Under the pieces are notes generated by a model. The model had not been told where the DNA came from and did no database searches. It worked only from the letters and a program-made list of their open reading frames with translations. From DATKGX01 sp035510555 (GTDB taxonomy: Bacteria > Patescibacteriota > Microgenomatia > Levybacterales > UBA12049): 29,428 nucleotides of DNA. Made by a program: the position numbers and the translations under genes. Within the stretch, counting starts at the first letter, position 1, and the number at the start of each line of letters is the position of its first letter. The DNA is taken from contig DATKGX010000003.1 in assembly GCA_035510555.1 (NCBI GenBank), positions 1 through 29,428 on the forward strand, written 5' to 3'. Below are positions 22,445 to 29,428 of this stretch, in pieces.

Positions 22445-24187
22445 ATGACCCTCACTTTCTTTAACTACGCCGGAATATCGGTAACCACAATCTTAGCTGT
22501 GACCCTGCTTTTAATGACCTTAAGGCAAAGACGAACTACACTTGAGATCCAAAAAAGCGCTAATCTCGATAAGCAAAGACTCTACCAAATCTCTACTCTT
22601 AAAGAAATTCAAGACAAAATCGGCTATTCGCTAGACATTGAGAAAATAGTTGATGTTATCACTTCAAGCCTTCGGCCTCTCTTTCCCTACTCAACGGCTT
22701 CAAACGCGTTAATTAAAAATAACAAATTGGTTTTAAAAATTAATATCGAGGAAAACGTTAATTCCGCTTTTGTCGCTCAAGTTAAAAAAACTATGCTTGC
22801 TTCTTTAAATAGTCTTGTGGCCGACCTCCCTGACGCAGTTGAAGAACAGCTTTCCGGCATTCCGCTAGACGAGACTAAAATTGCCCCGGCCCAATCGTTT
22901 TTTAATATCCCTTTAATTATTGGTAATAACGTTGTGGGCTTAATTAACATCTCTTCCCGCGAAAAAAATCTTTACAAAGAAGACGAAGTAACCATTCTTT
23001 ACCAGATTGTCGATCAAGCCTCAGGCGCGCTTTCGAAACTGGAGAATGTCTTGGAAACGGAAAAAAGTAAATTGATGTCAATGATTTCCAGCTTAGTTGA
23101 TGGTGTTTTTATGCTTGACACGAGTCAAAACCTGCTGGTGATTAACGACGCAGCCAAAACTTTCCTGAGTCTGAAAACCGCCAAGCCGGTTTTTACCGAT
23201 CTTCTAATCTCGCTTGGCCAACAGTATAATCTGTTGGATAAAATTAACGAGGCGCTTAGCAAGAATGCTTTAATTGAAGAAAAAGAAGTAACCATTGGCG
23301 ATAAGGTTTTCCAAATTTTTATTACGCCGGTAACAAGTGCCAACCAAAATGAGCTGAATAAGCCACTCGGCGCCTCCATTCTTCTCCATGATATTACGGT
23401 TGAAAAAAGTGTCGCCGCCATCAAAGAAGACTTTACCAACATGCTGGTCCATGAACTTAGAGCGCCCTTAACCGCCATTAAAGATTCAGCCGAATTGATG
23501 GTGGAGGTTCTGCAGGAGTCAGGAAAGCTGGAAAAAAATCAGGAAACAAAGTTTTTAACTATTATTGACCAGCAATCCAAGAATCTTTTGGGGCAAATCG
23601 GCCAAGTGCTGGATGCAGCCAAAATTGAAGCCGGCCAATTTAGTATTAGTAAAGTAACTTCTGACATTGGAAAAGTAGTGCTAGACACAGTCGAGCCGTT
23701 TCTGCCCGAAGCGCGCAAAAAACAGATTTATCTGACCAGTGAAATCGGCTCTCCTCTGCCCAAAGTGGAGATTGACCCGCAAAGAATTACCCAAGCGCTG
23801 AATAATTTAATTTCCAATAGCTTAAAGTTTACGCCGGTGAACGGGAAAATTGTGGTTTCGGTGAAGGTTGAAAATGAAGGATTGAAAATTGCGGTCAGTG
23901 ATAATGGCATTGGCATCCCCGAAGATGAACAAAAGGACTTGTTCTCCAAATATTATCAGATTCGCACCACGCCGCACCAGTTGGCCAAAAAAGGCACAGG
24001 ACTGGGATTATATATAACAAAAGGTGTCGTAGAAGCACATGGCGGTACTGTCGGCGTTAAATCTGAAGGCCTGAACAAAGGCACCACCATTTACTTCATT
24101 TTGCCGTTTGTTGAAGGAATGCCGGTAGTCACCCACTCCCATTTTCCGCAATTGAGCCCAACTCCCTTTTCCCAAACCGTAAACTAA
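22445..24187 (+). CDS. Sensor histidine kinase (GAF-PAS-HisKA-HATPase)
   Basis: 580 residues. One membrane helix near the N-terminus (about 8-27), a short linker, a GAF-like domain (about 55-200), a PAS-like domain (about 208-320, beginning MISSLVDGVFMLDTSQNLLV), then the HisKA dimerisation domain with His336 in MLVHELRAPLTAIKDSAEL, and HATPase_c with the N-box LNNLISNSLKFTP (452-464), G1 DNGIGIP (486-492) and G2 GTGLGLYI (517-524). All catalytic boxes are intact. Layout resembles the cytosolic-sensing WalK/PhoR/VicK-like kinases. Last gene of the operon; probable phosphodonor of the receiver at 21399. Its TAA stop overlaps the stop of the opposite-strand J-domain gene. Confidence 0.95.
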   Translation: MTLTFFNYAGISVTTILAVTLLLMTLRQRRTTLEIQKSANLDKQRLYQISTLKEIQDKIGYSLDIEKIVDVITSSLRPLFPYSTASNALIKNNKLVLKINIEENVNSAFVAQVKKTMLASLNSLVADLPDAVEEQLSGIPLDETKIAPAQSFFNIPLIIGNNVVGLINISSREKNLYKEDEVTILYQIVDQASGALSKLENVLETEKSKLMSMISSLVDGVFMLDTSQNLLVINDAAKTFLSLKTAKPVFTDLLISLGQQYNLLDKINEALSKNALIEEKEVTIGDKVFQIFITPVTSANQNELNKPLGASILLHDITVEKSVAAIKEDFTNMLVHELRAPLTAIKDSAELMVEVLQESGKLEKNQETKFLTIIDQQSKNLLGQIGQVLDAAKIEAGQFSISKVTSDIGKVVLDTVEPFLPEARKKQIYLTSEIGSPLPKVEIDPQRITQALNNLISNSLKFTPVNGKIVVSVKVENEGLKIAVSDNGIGIPEDEQKDLFSKYYQIRTTPHQLAKKGTGLGLYITKGVVEAHGGTVGVKSEGLNKGTTIYFILPFVEGMPVVTHSHFPQLSPTPFSQTVN

Positions 24188-25323
24188 GATTCACCATTTC
24201 GAAGCATTGGACCGTAAGCAATTGTTTCCAGAAGAATAACATCTGCCTCGGACAAAACCGATTCTGTTTGACCTTTAAGAATCATCTTTCCATCTTTAAT
24301 TTGCATGCTTACATAGGGATTCCTTGCGGATGAACTTGAAAACCAAGGATAACCCATTGAGTCAAGAGCAATCATCTCATTGACGTGGTCTTGAAACCTT
24401 ACCGAGTGGTACCATTCGGGAGAGAATTCTCCAATTCCTTTCATATGTAATTCACGCGTTTCGGGTACTCCAAATTTCCACATTACATTCTCGGCGTCAT
24501 TACCTTTTTGATAAGCCTCAGCTAAATATCGTAAAAATTCTTCTTCACGTGATGGATCTACCTCAAACTGCCTAAAAAATGGTTCGAGAAGTACTCTGTT
24601 TAATTGCTCCTGCTCTTCTTGTAACTCATGGTGTACAAACAAATGCTTGATAAAGACATACTCTTGAAAATCCGTTGTGTCTTCCATCCATCGATGATCT
24701 CTATCTGGCGCCCAATCGAACGCCAAATACGGCCCTGGCATCCAACCATCTCCTGAATCTGGAAAAATAACTATTTTCCCATGTCCTTCAAGCTTAATTT
24801 CTTGATGCGTAATTCCCTCATTAACAACATCTTCCACTTTGTATCCTGCCAAGCTATCCCGCACTTTTGGATTTGTCCTTAATTTAATTGCTTCATAGGC
24901 TGTATTTATTTCTACCATTTTTTTATGCGCCAACACGCGAAGCCCTTCTAATGCAAGTCCGTGGTTTCTTGCTTCTTCTTCGGAAATGCCGGCTTTATTT
25001 CTTAAGGCTTTTCCAATAGCTTCCCATTTCTTATCATCTTCCATATCTACCACATCTCCAGGCATTCCATGCATAGTATCCCAAACGGTCTTAAAATCTA
25101 AAGTTGAATATCTTTCTCTAAATGATGCATCACTATTTAAAGAGGGGGCTATCATATCGGGATGATAAAGCCTAGCTTTTGCGATATAGATAGCTCTTAC
25201 TTGCGCAAAATCTGCATCCTGAGGAAGCCCTAAAAATCCATATGGGTCTTTTAAAATTTCTGCGTGCAATCCAGATGCAATATCTGAAAATTCCAAAGGA
25301 CGACTTTGTTCTATTCTACTCAT
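24184..25323 (-). CDS. J-domain protein with an unusually split J domain
   Basis: 379 residues from the ATG at 25323. Residues about 25-56 are the first half of a J domain: KDPYGFLGLPQDADFAQVRA, then AKARLYHPDM with the HPD triad at 54-56, which stimulates DnaK ATPase. The helix that normally follows within about 25 residues appears only at 136-148 (MVEINTAYEAIK), after an insert of roughly 60 residues (SFRERYSTLDF to EEEARNHGLALEGL). The C-terminal 230 residues are acidic/aromatic, with no zinc fingers or DnaJ C-terminal domains, and not recognised. No dnaK is in the window. The TTG at 25362 lies in the -35 box, so the ATG is preferred. Confidence 0.8.
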   Translation of the reverse strand: MSRIEQSRPLEFSDIASGLHAEILKDPYGFLGLPQDADFAQVRAIYIAKARLYHPDMIAPSLNSDASFRERYSTLDFKTVWDTMHGMPGDVVDMEDDKKWEAIGKALRNKAGISEEEARNHGLALEGLRVLAHKKMVEINTAYEAIKLRTNPKVRDSLAGYKVEDVVNEGITHQEIKLEGHGKIVIFPDSGDGWMPGPYLAFDWAPDRDHRWMEDTTDFQEYVFIKHLFVHHELQEEQEQLNRVLLEPFFRQFEVDPSREEEFLRYLAEAYQKGNDAENVMWKFGVPETRELHMKGIGEFSPEWYHSVRFQDHVNEMIALDSMGYPWFSSSSARNPYVSMQIKDGKMILKGQTESVLSEADVILLETIAYGPMLRNGES

Positions 25324-25333
25324 AAGGATTGCG

Positions 25334-25362
25334 ATTATAACAGAATATAAGTCTAAATCCAA
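25334..25362 (-). promoter_or_regulatory. Promoter of the J-domain gene
   Basis: Minus strand: TTGGAT (25362-25357), 17-bp spacer, perfect TATAAT (25339-25334), 10 nt, ATG at 25323. Confidence 0.72.
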
Positions 25363-25373
25363 GCCTAATAATT

Positions 25374-25436
25374 TTAGGGGTTCAACCCTAATTTAACTTT
25401 AGCAAGTTCCTTAAGGCGTCGCCTTGCGAAGCTAAA
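25374..25436. terminator. Two stems between comEC (MBL part) and the J-domain gene
   Basis: Stem 1: TTAGGG/CCCTAA (25374-25391, loop GTTCAA). Stem 2: outer TTTAGC/GCTAAA (25398-25403 and 25431-25436), middle TTC/GAA, inner AAGGCG-T-CGCCTT (25413-25425), a 39-nt structure with a GC-rich core. The position, just after the comEC-MBL stop on the minus strand, suits transcript termination, but neither stem is followed by a clean T-run, so terminator is a tentative call. It may instead be a palindromic repeat. Confidence 0.4.
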
Positions 25437-25441
25437 ATTGA

Positions 25442-26320
25442 CTAATTGATGCTGAAGGTTTGGCCGTCGGAAACAACCTCCACCGCTCCATTTTTGTCAG
25501 TTCGCAAAGTTTTGATGTTGTGAGATTTGAGTAAATCCAAGGCTGATTGTGCCGGATGTCCATAACGGTTATTAGCCCCGACTGAGATAATGGCCAGCGA
25601 GGGATTTATGACTGACAGAAAATAATCGCTCATGCCCGTTTTTGAACCATGATGCGGCACTTTGAGAACACCCACCTTCCCCGCTTCTGCTGCAATCTTA
25701 TCTTCAACATTTGCGCCGGCATCGCCAGTCAAAAGCATTGTGAAATTTCCGTATGTGAAAAGTTGCACCAGACAAAATCCGTTTAAATCCAGATTTTGGT
25801 TATCATTTATGCCATTTGCAGCTTGTAGTTGCGACTGAATGAGCCATTCAGCGCTAGGCCAAAGAGTGAGAAGTTCGGTTTTGTCCGTCAAATCAACCCG
25901 GTCGCCGGCAAAAAGATACTTAGCAGTTAACTTTTGCGCCGCTAACGAATCTTCTAGTCGTTTGTATGTCGCAGTCTGTCCCAGCACTTTCTCTGTAACA
26001 AAATGTAAAACAGTATATCTTTTTAATACATCCACCAGCCCCGCGGCGTGATCGGTATGTGGATGAGTTAGTACCATTAGCTCAATTGTCCGGTCCCAAA
26101 ACGGCAAGTGGCTGGAAAGACAGTTAAGAATTGAATCGTCCGGACCGCCGTCCACCAAAATGTCGCTGCCGTTTGGCGTCCGAATTAAAATCCCGTCCCC
26201 CTGCCCCACGTCGCAAACCACAACGTGCAATTTGCCGTCGTTAAGCTTGGCGTTTTGGTAAAAAAAGATTCCCGCCAGCAAGAATAAACTTGTTAAAGTC
26301 AGTAGGAAGTATTTACGCAC
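25442..26320 (-). CDS. ComEC-type metallo-beta-lactamase protein (separate gene)
   Basis: 292 residues from a GTG at 26320; a TTG at 26338 is the other candidate. One N-terminal membrane helix (about 4-21) is followed by the MBL-fold domain that ends full-length ComEC/Rec2 proteins: DVGQGDGILI (37-46), DILVDGGP (53-60), the metal motif THPHTDHAAG with His86, His88, Asp90 and His91, LLLTGDAG and the late VPHHGSKTG. In competence this domain is thought to degrade or handle the non-transported DNA strand. Here it is a gene of its own, overlapping the channel gene by 8 nt (or 26 nt with the TTG), which points to coupled translation. Confidence 0.92.
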   Translation of the reverse strand: MRKYFLLTLTSLFLLAGIFFYQNAKLNDGKLHVVVCDVGQGDGILIRTPNGSDILVDGGPDDSILNCLSSHLPFWDRTIELMVLTHPHTDHAAGLVDVLKRYTVLHFVTEKVLGQTATYKRLEDSLAAQKLTAKYLFAGDRVDLTDKTELLTLWPSAEWLIQSQLQAANGINDNQNLDLNGFCLVQLFTYGNFTMLLTGDAGANVEDKIAAEAGKVGVLKVPHHGSKTGMSDYFLSVINPSLAIISVGANNRYGHPAQSALDLLKSHNIKTLRTDKNGAVEVVSDGQTFSIN

Positions 26321-27539
26321 GGTTTTTCTGGAACGCAAAAGCCAAAATTGCGATCAAGATTAGATAATAAGCGGCCACCAATTGCCAAGGAACATTTTGC
26401 AAAACCAGCGAACCTTTGAGATGGGCGAAAAAATTGGCCATGAACTCAAAAAACAGCAAAAACGGCAGACAAAGATACAACAAAAGCTTCGCCAACGGCT
26501 CAAAAACAAAAGCGCTGATGGCCGCAAAGCCGCCTAAAATCATCAGAATCGGCACCGTCCACAGCACCAACGCGTTGACAACAATTGACCAGACTGAATA
26601 AACGCCAAAACCGGAAACCAGAATCGGCAAAGTGGCAATTTGCGCCGAGAAAGTGGTGATTAAATCCGCAGTGATGCCATTTTCGAAACGCTTCAGTAGT
26701 CTTGGGATCACCAAAATCCCCGCCGTCGAAGCAAAAGATAGCTGAAACCCAACATCGGTCAAAAAATTTGGCTGCCACAATAACATCACTGAAGCCGTCA
26801 GGAAAAGCGCGTACAGACCATCCCGCTGCTTCCCCAAAATCTGGGCGGAAAACGCAATTACAGCCATTATGGAAGCTCTGACGATAGACGCCTGAAAACC
26901 GGCCAAAAAATCATAGAAAATAATTCCAGTAACACTTAGAAAAATCGCCGCTTGCCGTCTTAAAAGTAGTGCAAAAATGTAAAAGAAAAATCCGCCGACC
27001 ATGGTCACATTCATTCCCGACGCCGCAATCACGTGCATTACGCCGACTGTTTTAAGGTTAGCCAAAAATGTTTTGGAGAAATCGACTTTAAAACCAAACA
27101 CAATCCCCAATAAAAGCGCCGCCGAATCTTTGGGCATATTAGCCTCGAAATTCAGAATGATTTTTTGGCGGATTGAATTAATGATTGCTAAGAAATAATT
27201 TTCACTATTTTTCACGCTCTCGATTTTAGGAAAACTTAACGTCAAAATCTCGTGGTTTCCGCTTAGCAGTTTTACTTTCAATTTGCCAGAAACCATTATT
27301 ATCTCTCCATATTGATGCTCCGGATAACCAACTGTTTGCACAAAAACTGTTTCTCCGCTGGGCAAATTAACTGAAAAGTTTTGGGAATTGCCGAAAAACT
27401 TGGGATCAGAAGAAACCGTTGAAATAAAACTCACCTGCTCCCCATCTTGGTACTGAGTTTGTGAAGAATAAAACCAATAGATCCTCAACGCGAGAATCAA
27501 GATTAGTACTGAAACAAAAATTAGATGAACTCTTGTCAT
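26313..27539 (-). CDS. comEC: ComEC DNA-uptake channel (OB + competence domains)
   Basis: 408 residues. ComEC carries single-stranded DNA across the inner membrane. Seen: two closely spaced N-terminal hydrophobic stretches (about 5-25), an OB-like soluble domain (DUF4131 type, about 30-105), then the competence domain with several membrane helices. Its family-typical start is KDSAALLLGIVFG followed by VGVMHVIAASGMNVTMVGG, with FQASIVRASIMAVI and FLTDVGFQLSFASTAGIL further on. The C-terminal MBL domain is missing and is encoded by the overlapping next gene in the +1 frame. The reading frame ends naturally after the last helix (AFAFQKNRA), so a real split is more likely than a sequencing error. 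Downstream of comEA, 32 nt away. Confidence 0.94.
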   Translation of the reverse strand: MTRVHLIFVSVLILILALRIYWFYSSQTQYQDGEQVSFISTVSSDPKFFGNSQNFSVNLPSGETVFVQTVGYPEHQYGEIIMVSGKLKVKLLSGNHEILTLSFPKIESVKNSENYFLAIINSIRQKIILNFEANMPKDSAALLLGIVFGFKVDFSKTFLANLKTVGVMHVIAASGMNVTMVGGFFFYIFALLLRRQAAIFLSVTGIIFYDFLAGFQASIVRASIMAVIAFSAQILGKQRDGLYALFLTASVMLLWQPNFLTDVGFQLSFASTAGILVIPRLLKRFENGITADLITTFSAQIATLPILVSGFGVYSVWSIVVNALVLWTVPILMILGGFAAISAFVFEPLAKLLLYLCLPFLLFFEFMANFFAHLKGSLVLQNVPWQLVAAYYLILIAILAFAFQKNRA

Positions 27540-27540
27540 T

Positions 27541-27575
27541 AGAAATTAGAACAATTAGGTCAATTAGAAATTTAA
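27541..27575. repeat. Heptad array between comEA and comEC
   Basis: Five 7-bp units (AGAAATT, AATTAGA and similar), less regular than other arrays, filling the whole gap and overlapping the comEA stop codon. Confidence 0.5.
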
Positions 27576-28198
27576 TAAACGCTTATTTTATCCTTTATTT
27601 CGTCGAAAACCTTGCTGGAAACTGCTTTTTTATCTAAAAGTTCGTTGATGTTTGAATACGGCCGGCCGTTAACGATCCTGGCGACAGTCGCCGGCCCCAC
27701 CCCGGGCAATGAATCAAGTGAATCCGAAGACGCGGTGTTAATATTGATGAGAGTTTGAGAGCCAATTGAGTTTTGGCCATCGGAGCTTGTGATTTGAGCC
27801 GTTTCGCCTATTTTTGGAATATACACTTTTGTCCCGTCGTATAGCTTGGCTGCCAAATTTAAGTTTTTTTCTACCCAAGCCCGGTCTGCATCCGCCGACA
27901 GCCCTCGTGATGACACTAAAACATCTTTAATAATTGAATTGGCGGCTAATTTATAAACCCCCGGTGCCGCCACCGCCCCTTCAATATCGACTTGGATTGT
28001 ATTTTGTAGTTTAGCTGAACTAGTACTATTCTCCGTTGTACCGGATCTAAAACTAAGGTCTTGTGGCTTGGAGAACGACCCCAATAAAGCAGTCAAACCA
28101 TATGCAAAGAATATCAAACCACAGAAACAGAGGGCTATTGGCAGCCAGTATTTCTTAAGAAGGGGCAACCATTGGGCAAGAATGGCTTCAAAATCCAT
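27572..28198 (-). CDS. comEA: ComEA DNA-binding competence protein
   Basis: 208 residues from the ATG at 28198; an ATG three codons earlier (28207) is possible. ComEA binds incoming double-stranded DNA outside the membrane and feeds ComEC. Seen: one membrane helix (about 20-42), a linker rich in Ser/Thr, an SLBB-type domain (VDIEGAVAAPGVYKLAANS, to VYIPK) and the C-terminal helix-hairpin-helix pair with ININTASSDSLDSLPGVGPA and KIKDKISVY-like end. Full-length and typical. First gene of the comEA-comEC-MBL operon; a five-unit heptad array (28208-28242) directly abuts the upstream ATG. Confidence 0.95.
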   Translation of the reverse strand: MDFEAILAQWLPLLKKYWLPIALCFCGLIFFAYGLTALLGSFSKPQDLSFRSGTTENSTSSAKLQNTIQVDIEGAVAAPGVYKLAANSIIKDVLVSSRGLSADADRAWVEKNLNLAAKLYDGTKVYIPKIGETAQITSSDGQNSIGSQTLININTASSDSLDSLPGVGPATVARIVNGRPYSNINELLDKKAVSSKVFDEIKDKISVY

Positions 28199-28207
28199 AC
28201 CTAACAT

Positions 28208-28408
28208 AATTTTAAATTATTAATTATGAATTATTAATGGGTGGCGAAGGAGCAATTCGTTTTGAAGTGAATCGAAAACCGTCAGAGGTTTGGAACATAA
28301 ATTTGAAAAAGGGTTTCGTTTAGCGAGCGGGCTGATTTTTGAATTTTGAGGATAAACTTGGCGAGCGTCACTGAAAAGCACGATTGCGACCGGAGACAGA
28401 ACTCCGGA
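28208..28408. repeat. Composite noncoding element, copy B
   Basis: It opens with five 7-bp units (consensus AATTATT, 28208-28242), continues with a purine-rich body and ends with CGACCGGAGACAGAACTCC, which contains a perfect 6-bp stem CCGGAG/CTCCGG (28390-28407) with loop ACAGAA. The last 50 nt match copy A (10179-10229) at most positions. The end lies 12 nt from the leuS stop codon, as copy A lies against the sortase stop codon. No credible reading frame. Confidence 0.72.
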
Positions 28409-28419
28409 AATCTCAGCAA

Positions 28420-29428
28420 TCAACTAACCACGAAATTAATCAACTTACCTTCGACATAAATTACTTTCTTAATTGACTGGTTTTCGATGTGATTTGATAC
28501 CTTTGGACTATGTTTTGCGGCTTCTTCAATCTCTTTTTGTAGTTTAATTTTCGTATTTTGAACTTCTATCGTGCCACGAAGTTTTCCATTAACCTGAACC
28601 ACGACTGACACCATTTCCTCGATTAGATATTTAGCCTGATATGACGGCCAATTCTCTAAATGGACCGAGTTATCAATTAAACCTTTTGACTGCCAGAGTT
28701 CTTCGGCTATAAATGGCGCAAACGGCGCCAACAGCTTCAAAAGCGTCGCGTATTCTTCCTTACCAACTGTTTCTTTCGCGCTTAAATAATTTAGCCAAGT
28801 CATTAGTTGAGCCACGGCGGTATTAAACTGGAAATTGTCAAGATCGTCCCCCACCTTTTTGATTGTCTTGTGCATTTGCGTTAAGTCGGATTGCGATAAT
28901 TTAGCTTCGGAAACTTTTTCGGACAGCTCCCACACTCTTTTTAAGAAGCGATAGATTCCCGAAATGGCCGAAGTTGACCAAGGAGCGGTCGCTTCGTACG
29001 GCATCATAAAACAAAGATACAGTCTGACCGCGTCGGCGCCATATTCCTTAACGACTTCGTCGGGATTAACCACATTCCCCTTGCTTTTGCTCATGCGGTT
29101 GCCGTCCGGCCCCAAAATTACTCCGTGCTGCACCCGCTTTTTGGCAAATTCACTAAACTCTACCAAACCTAAGTCTTTGAAGAACTTGGTGAAAAACCGG
29201 GCGTACAAAGTGTGGCCCAAAGTGTGCTCCGCTCCGCCGAAATAAACGTCAATCGGCATTAATTTTGCGACTTTTGCTTCATCAAAGGGTCCATTTTTGA
29301 ACTGAGGCGAACAATAACGGTAGTAATACCAGGCACTGTCAAAAAAAGTATCCAGTGTTTCCGCGTCTCTTTTGGCCAAACCAGCGCATTTCGGACATTT
29401 GACATTAAGCCACTCTTCATCGGTGGCC
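28420..29428 (-). CDS. leuS: Leucyl-tRNA synthetase, C-terminal part (5' end outside window)
   Basis: 336 residues are visible; the frame runs off the right edge, and the internal TTG at 29379 is not a start. It charges tRNA-Leu. The visible part starts with VKCPKCAGLAKRD, a CxxC zinc-type motif, and LDTFFDSAWYYYRYCSP, both typical of bacterial LeuRS. It goes on with YFGGAEHTLGHTLYARFFTK, the class I KMSKS loop (GNRMSKSKGNVVNPDE), the helical anticodon-binding domain and the small C-terminal domain (VVVQVNGKLRGTIEV). It ends FVVS and is followed closely by element B. Confidence 0.97.
   Translation of the reverse strand, partial: ATDEEWLNVKCPKCAGLAKRDAETLDTFFDSAWYYYRYCSPQFKNGPFDEAKVAKLMPIDVYFGGAEHTLGHTLYARFFTKFFKDLGLVEFSEFAKKRVQHGVILGPDGNRMSKSKGNVVNPDEVVKEYGADAVRLYLCFMMPYEATAPWSTSAISGIYRFLKRVWELSEKVSEAKLSQSDLTQMHKTIKKVGDDLDNFQFNTAVAQLMTWLNYLSAKETVGKEEYATLLKLLAPFAPFIAEELWQSKGLIDNSVHLENWPSYQAKYLIEEMVSVVVQVNGKLRGTIEVQNTKIKLQKEIEEAAKHSPKVSNHIENQSIKKVIYVEGKLINFVVS

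Noticed and set aside
25374..25391. T-arm-like GGTTCAACCC suggesting a tRNA fragment
   Set aside because: No acceptor, anticodon or D-arm can be built around it; it is the loop of a short stem TTAGGG/CCCTAA.
26313..26338. A -1 slippery site (AAAAAC) that might fuse the two ComEC parts by programmed frameshifting
   Set aside because: The MBL gene is in the +1 frame relative to the channel gene, so a -1 slip would not join them. Coupled restart at GTG or TTG is simpler.
1329..28242. The heptad arrays as CRISPR
   Set aside because: Units are 7-8 bp with no unique spacers of constant length, and no cas gene is in the window.

Overview
This window looks like a chromosomal stretch from a member of the Candidate Phyla Radiation (Patescibacteria), perhaps the Microgenomates side; that placement is inference. 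The reasons are the AT-leaning compact layout, the mix of core genes (leuS, argS, ndk, mreB) with small unrecognised genes, a comEC split into a channel gene and a metallo-beta-lactamase gene, an enlarged Ndk, a DsbA/VKOR pair, and very few Shine-Dalgarno (SD) sequences. About 32 protein genes and two tRNA genes are supported.

Layout. 1-4634: surface proteins (the 3' end of a membrane-anchored protein, a paralog with a signal peptide, a large propeller/FN3/LysM protein, and one unknown anchored protein on the other strand). 4713-8605 (minus): galT-like gene, a roughly 0.93 kb AT-rich stretch with no gene, a WecG/TagA/CpsF glycosyltransferase, and mreB. 8751-11728: PEGA/TolB-like protein, sortase, tRNA-Arg(CCU), and an HTH/LAGLIDADG-like protein. 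11927-14107: tRNA-Pro(CGG) and three unrecognised soluble proteins. 14187-15859: DsbA-like oxidoreductase, VKOR and a lone winged-helix regulator. 15860-19753 (minus): ndk, M16 peptidase, small hypothetical, argS. 19851-24187 (plus): EEP-family hydrolase, two small proteins, then a four-gene signalling operon (receiver, 105-aa unknown, membrane protein, histidine kinase). 24184-28207 (minus): J-domain protein, ComEC metallo-beta-lactamase part, ComEC channel, ComEA. 28420-end (minus): 3' part of leuS.

Working together. ComEA and the two ComEC halves would take up DNA. DsbA and VKOR would form disulfides outside the membrane, which suits an organism with many secreted proteins, a sortase and a LysM protein. 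The receiver and histidine kinase form a signalling module with two unrecognised partners.

The most interesting signals are not genes. (1) Short tandem arrays with a strict 7-bp (sometimes 8-bp) period, often five units long, occur at about nine places. The word differs from site to site. Some arrays lie between genes, two lie inside argS and one builds a signal peptide. (2) A composite noncoding element (heptad array, then a 165-230 nt body, then a GAGACAG-containing end) is present in two clear copies, each directly after the stop codon of a minus-strand gene. A shorter related copy runs straight into tRNA-Pro. (3) Many genes have a sigma70-type promoter whose -10 box ends only 4-12 nt before the start codon, which implies leaderless transcripts. 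(4) GC-rich palindromes are embedded in the galT and sortase reading frames.
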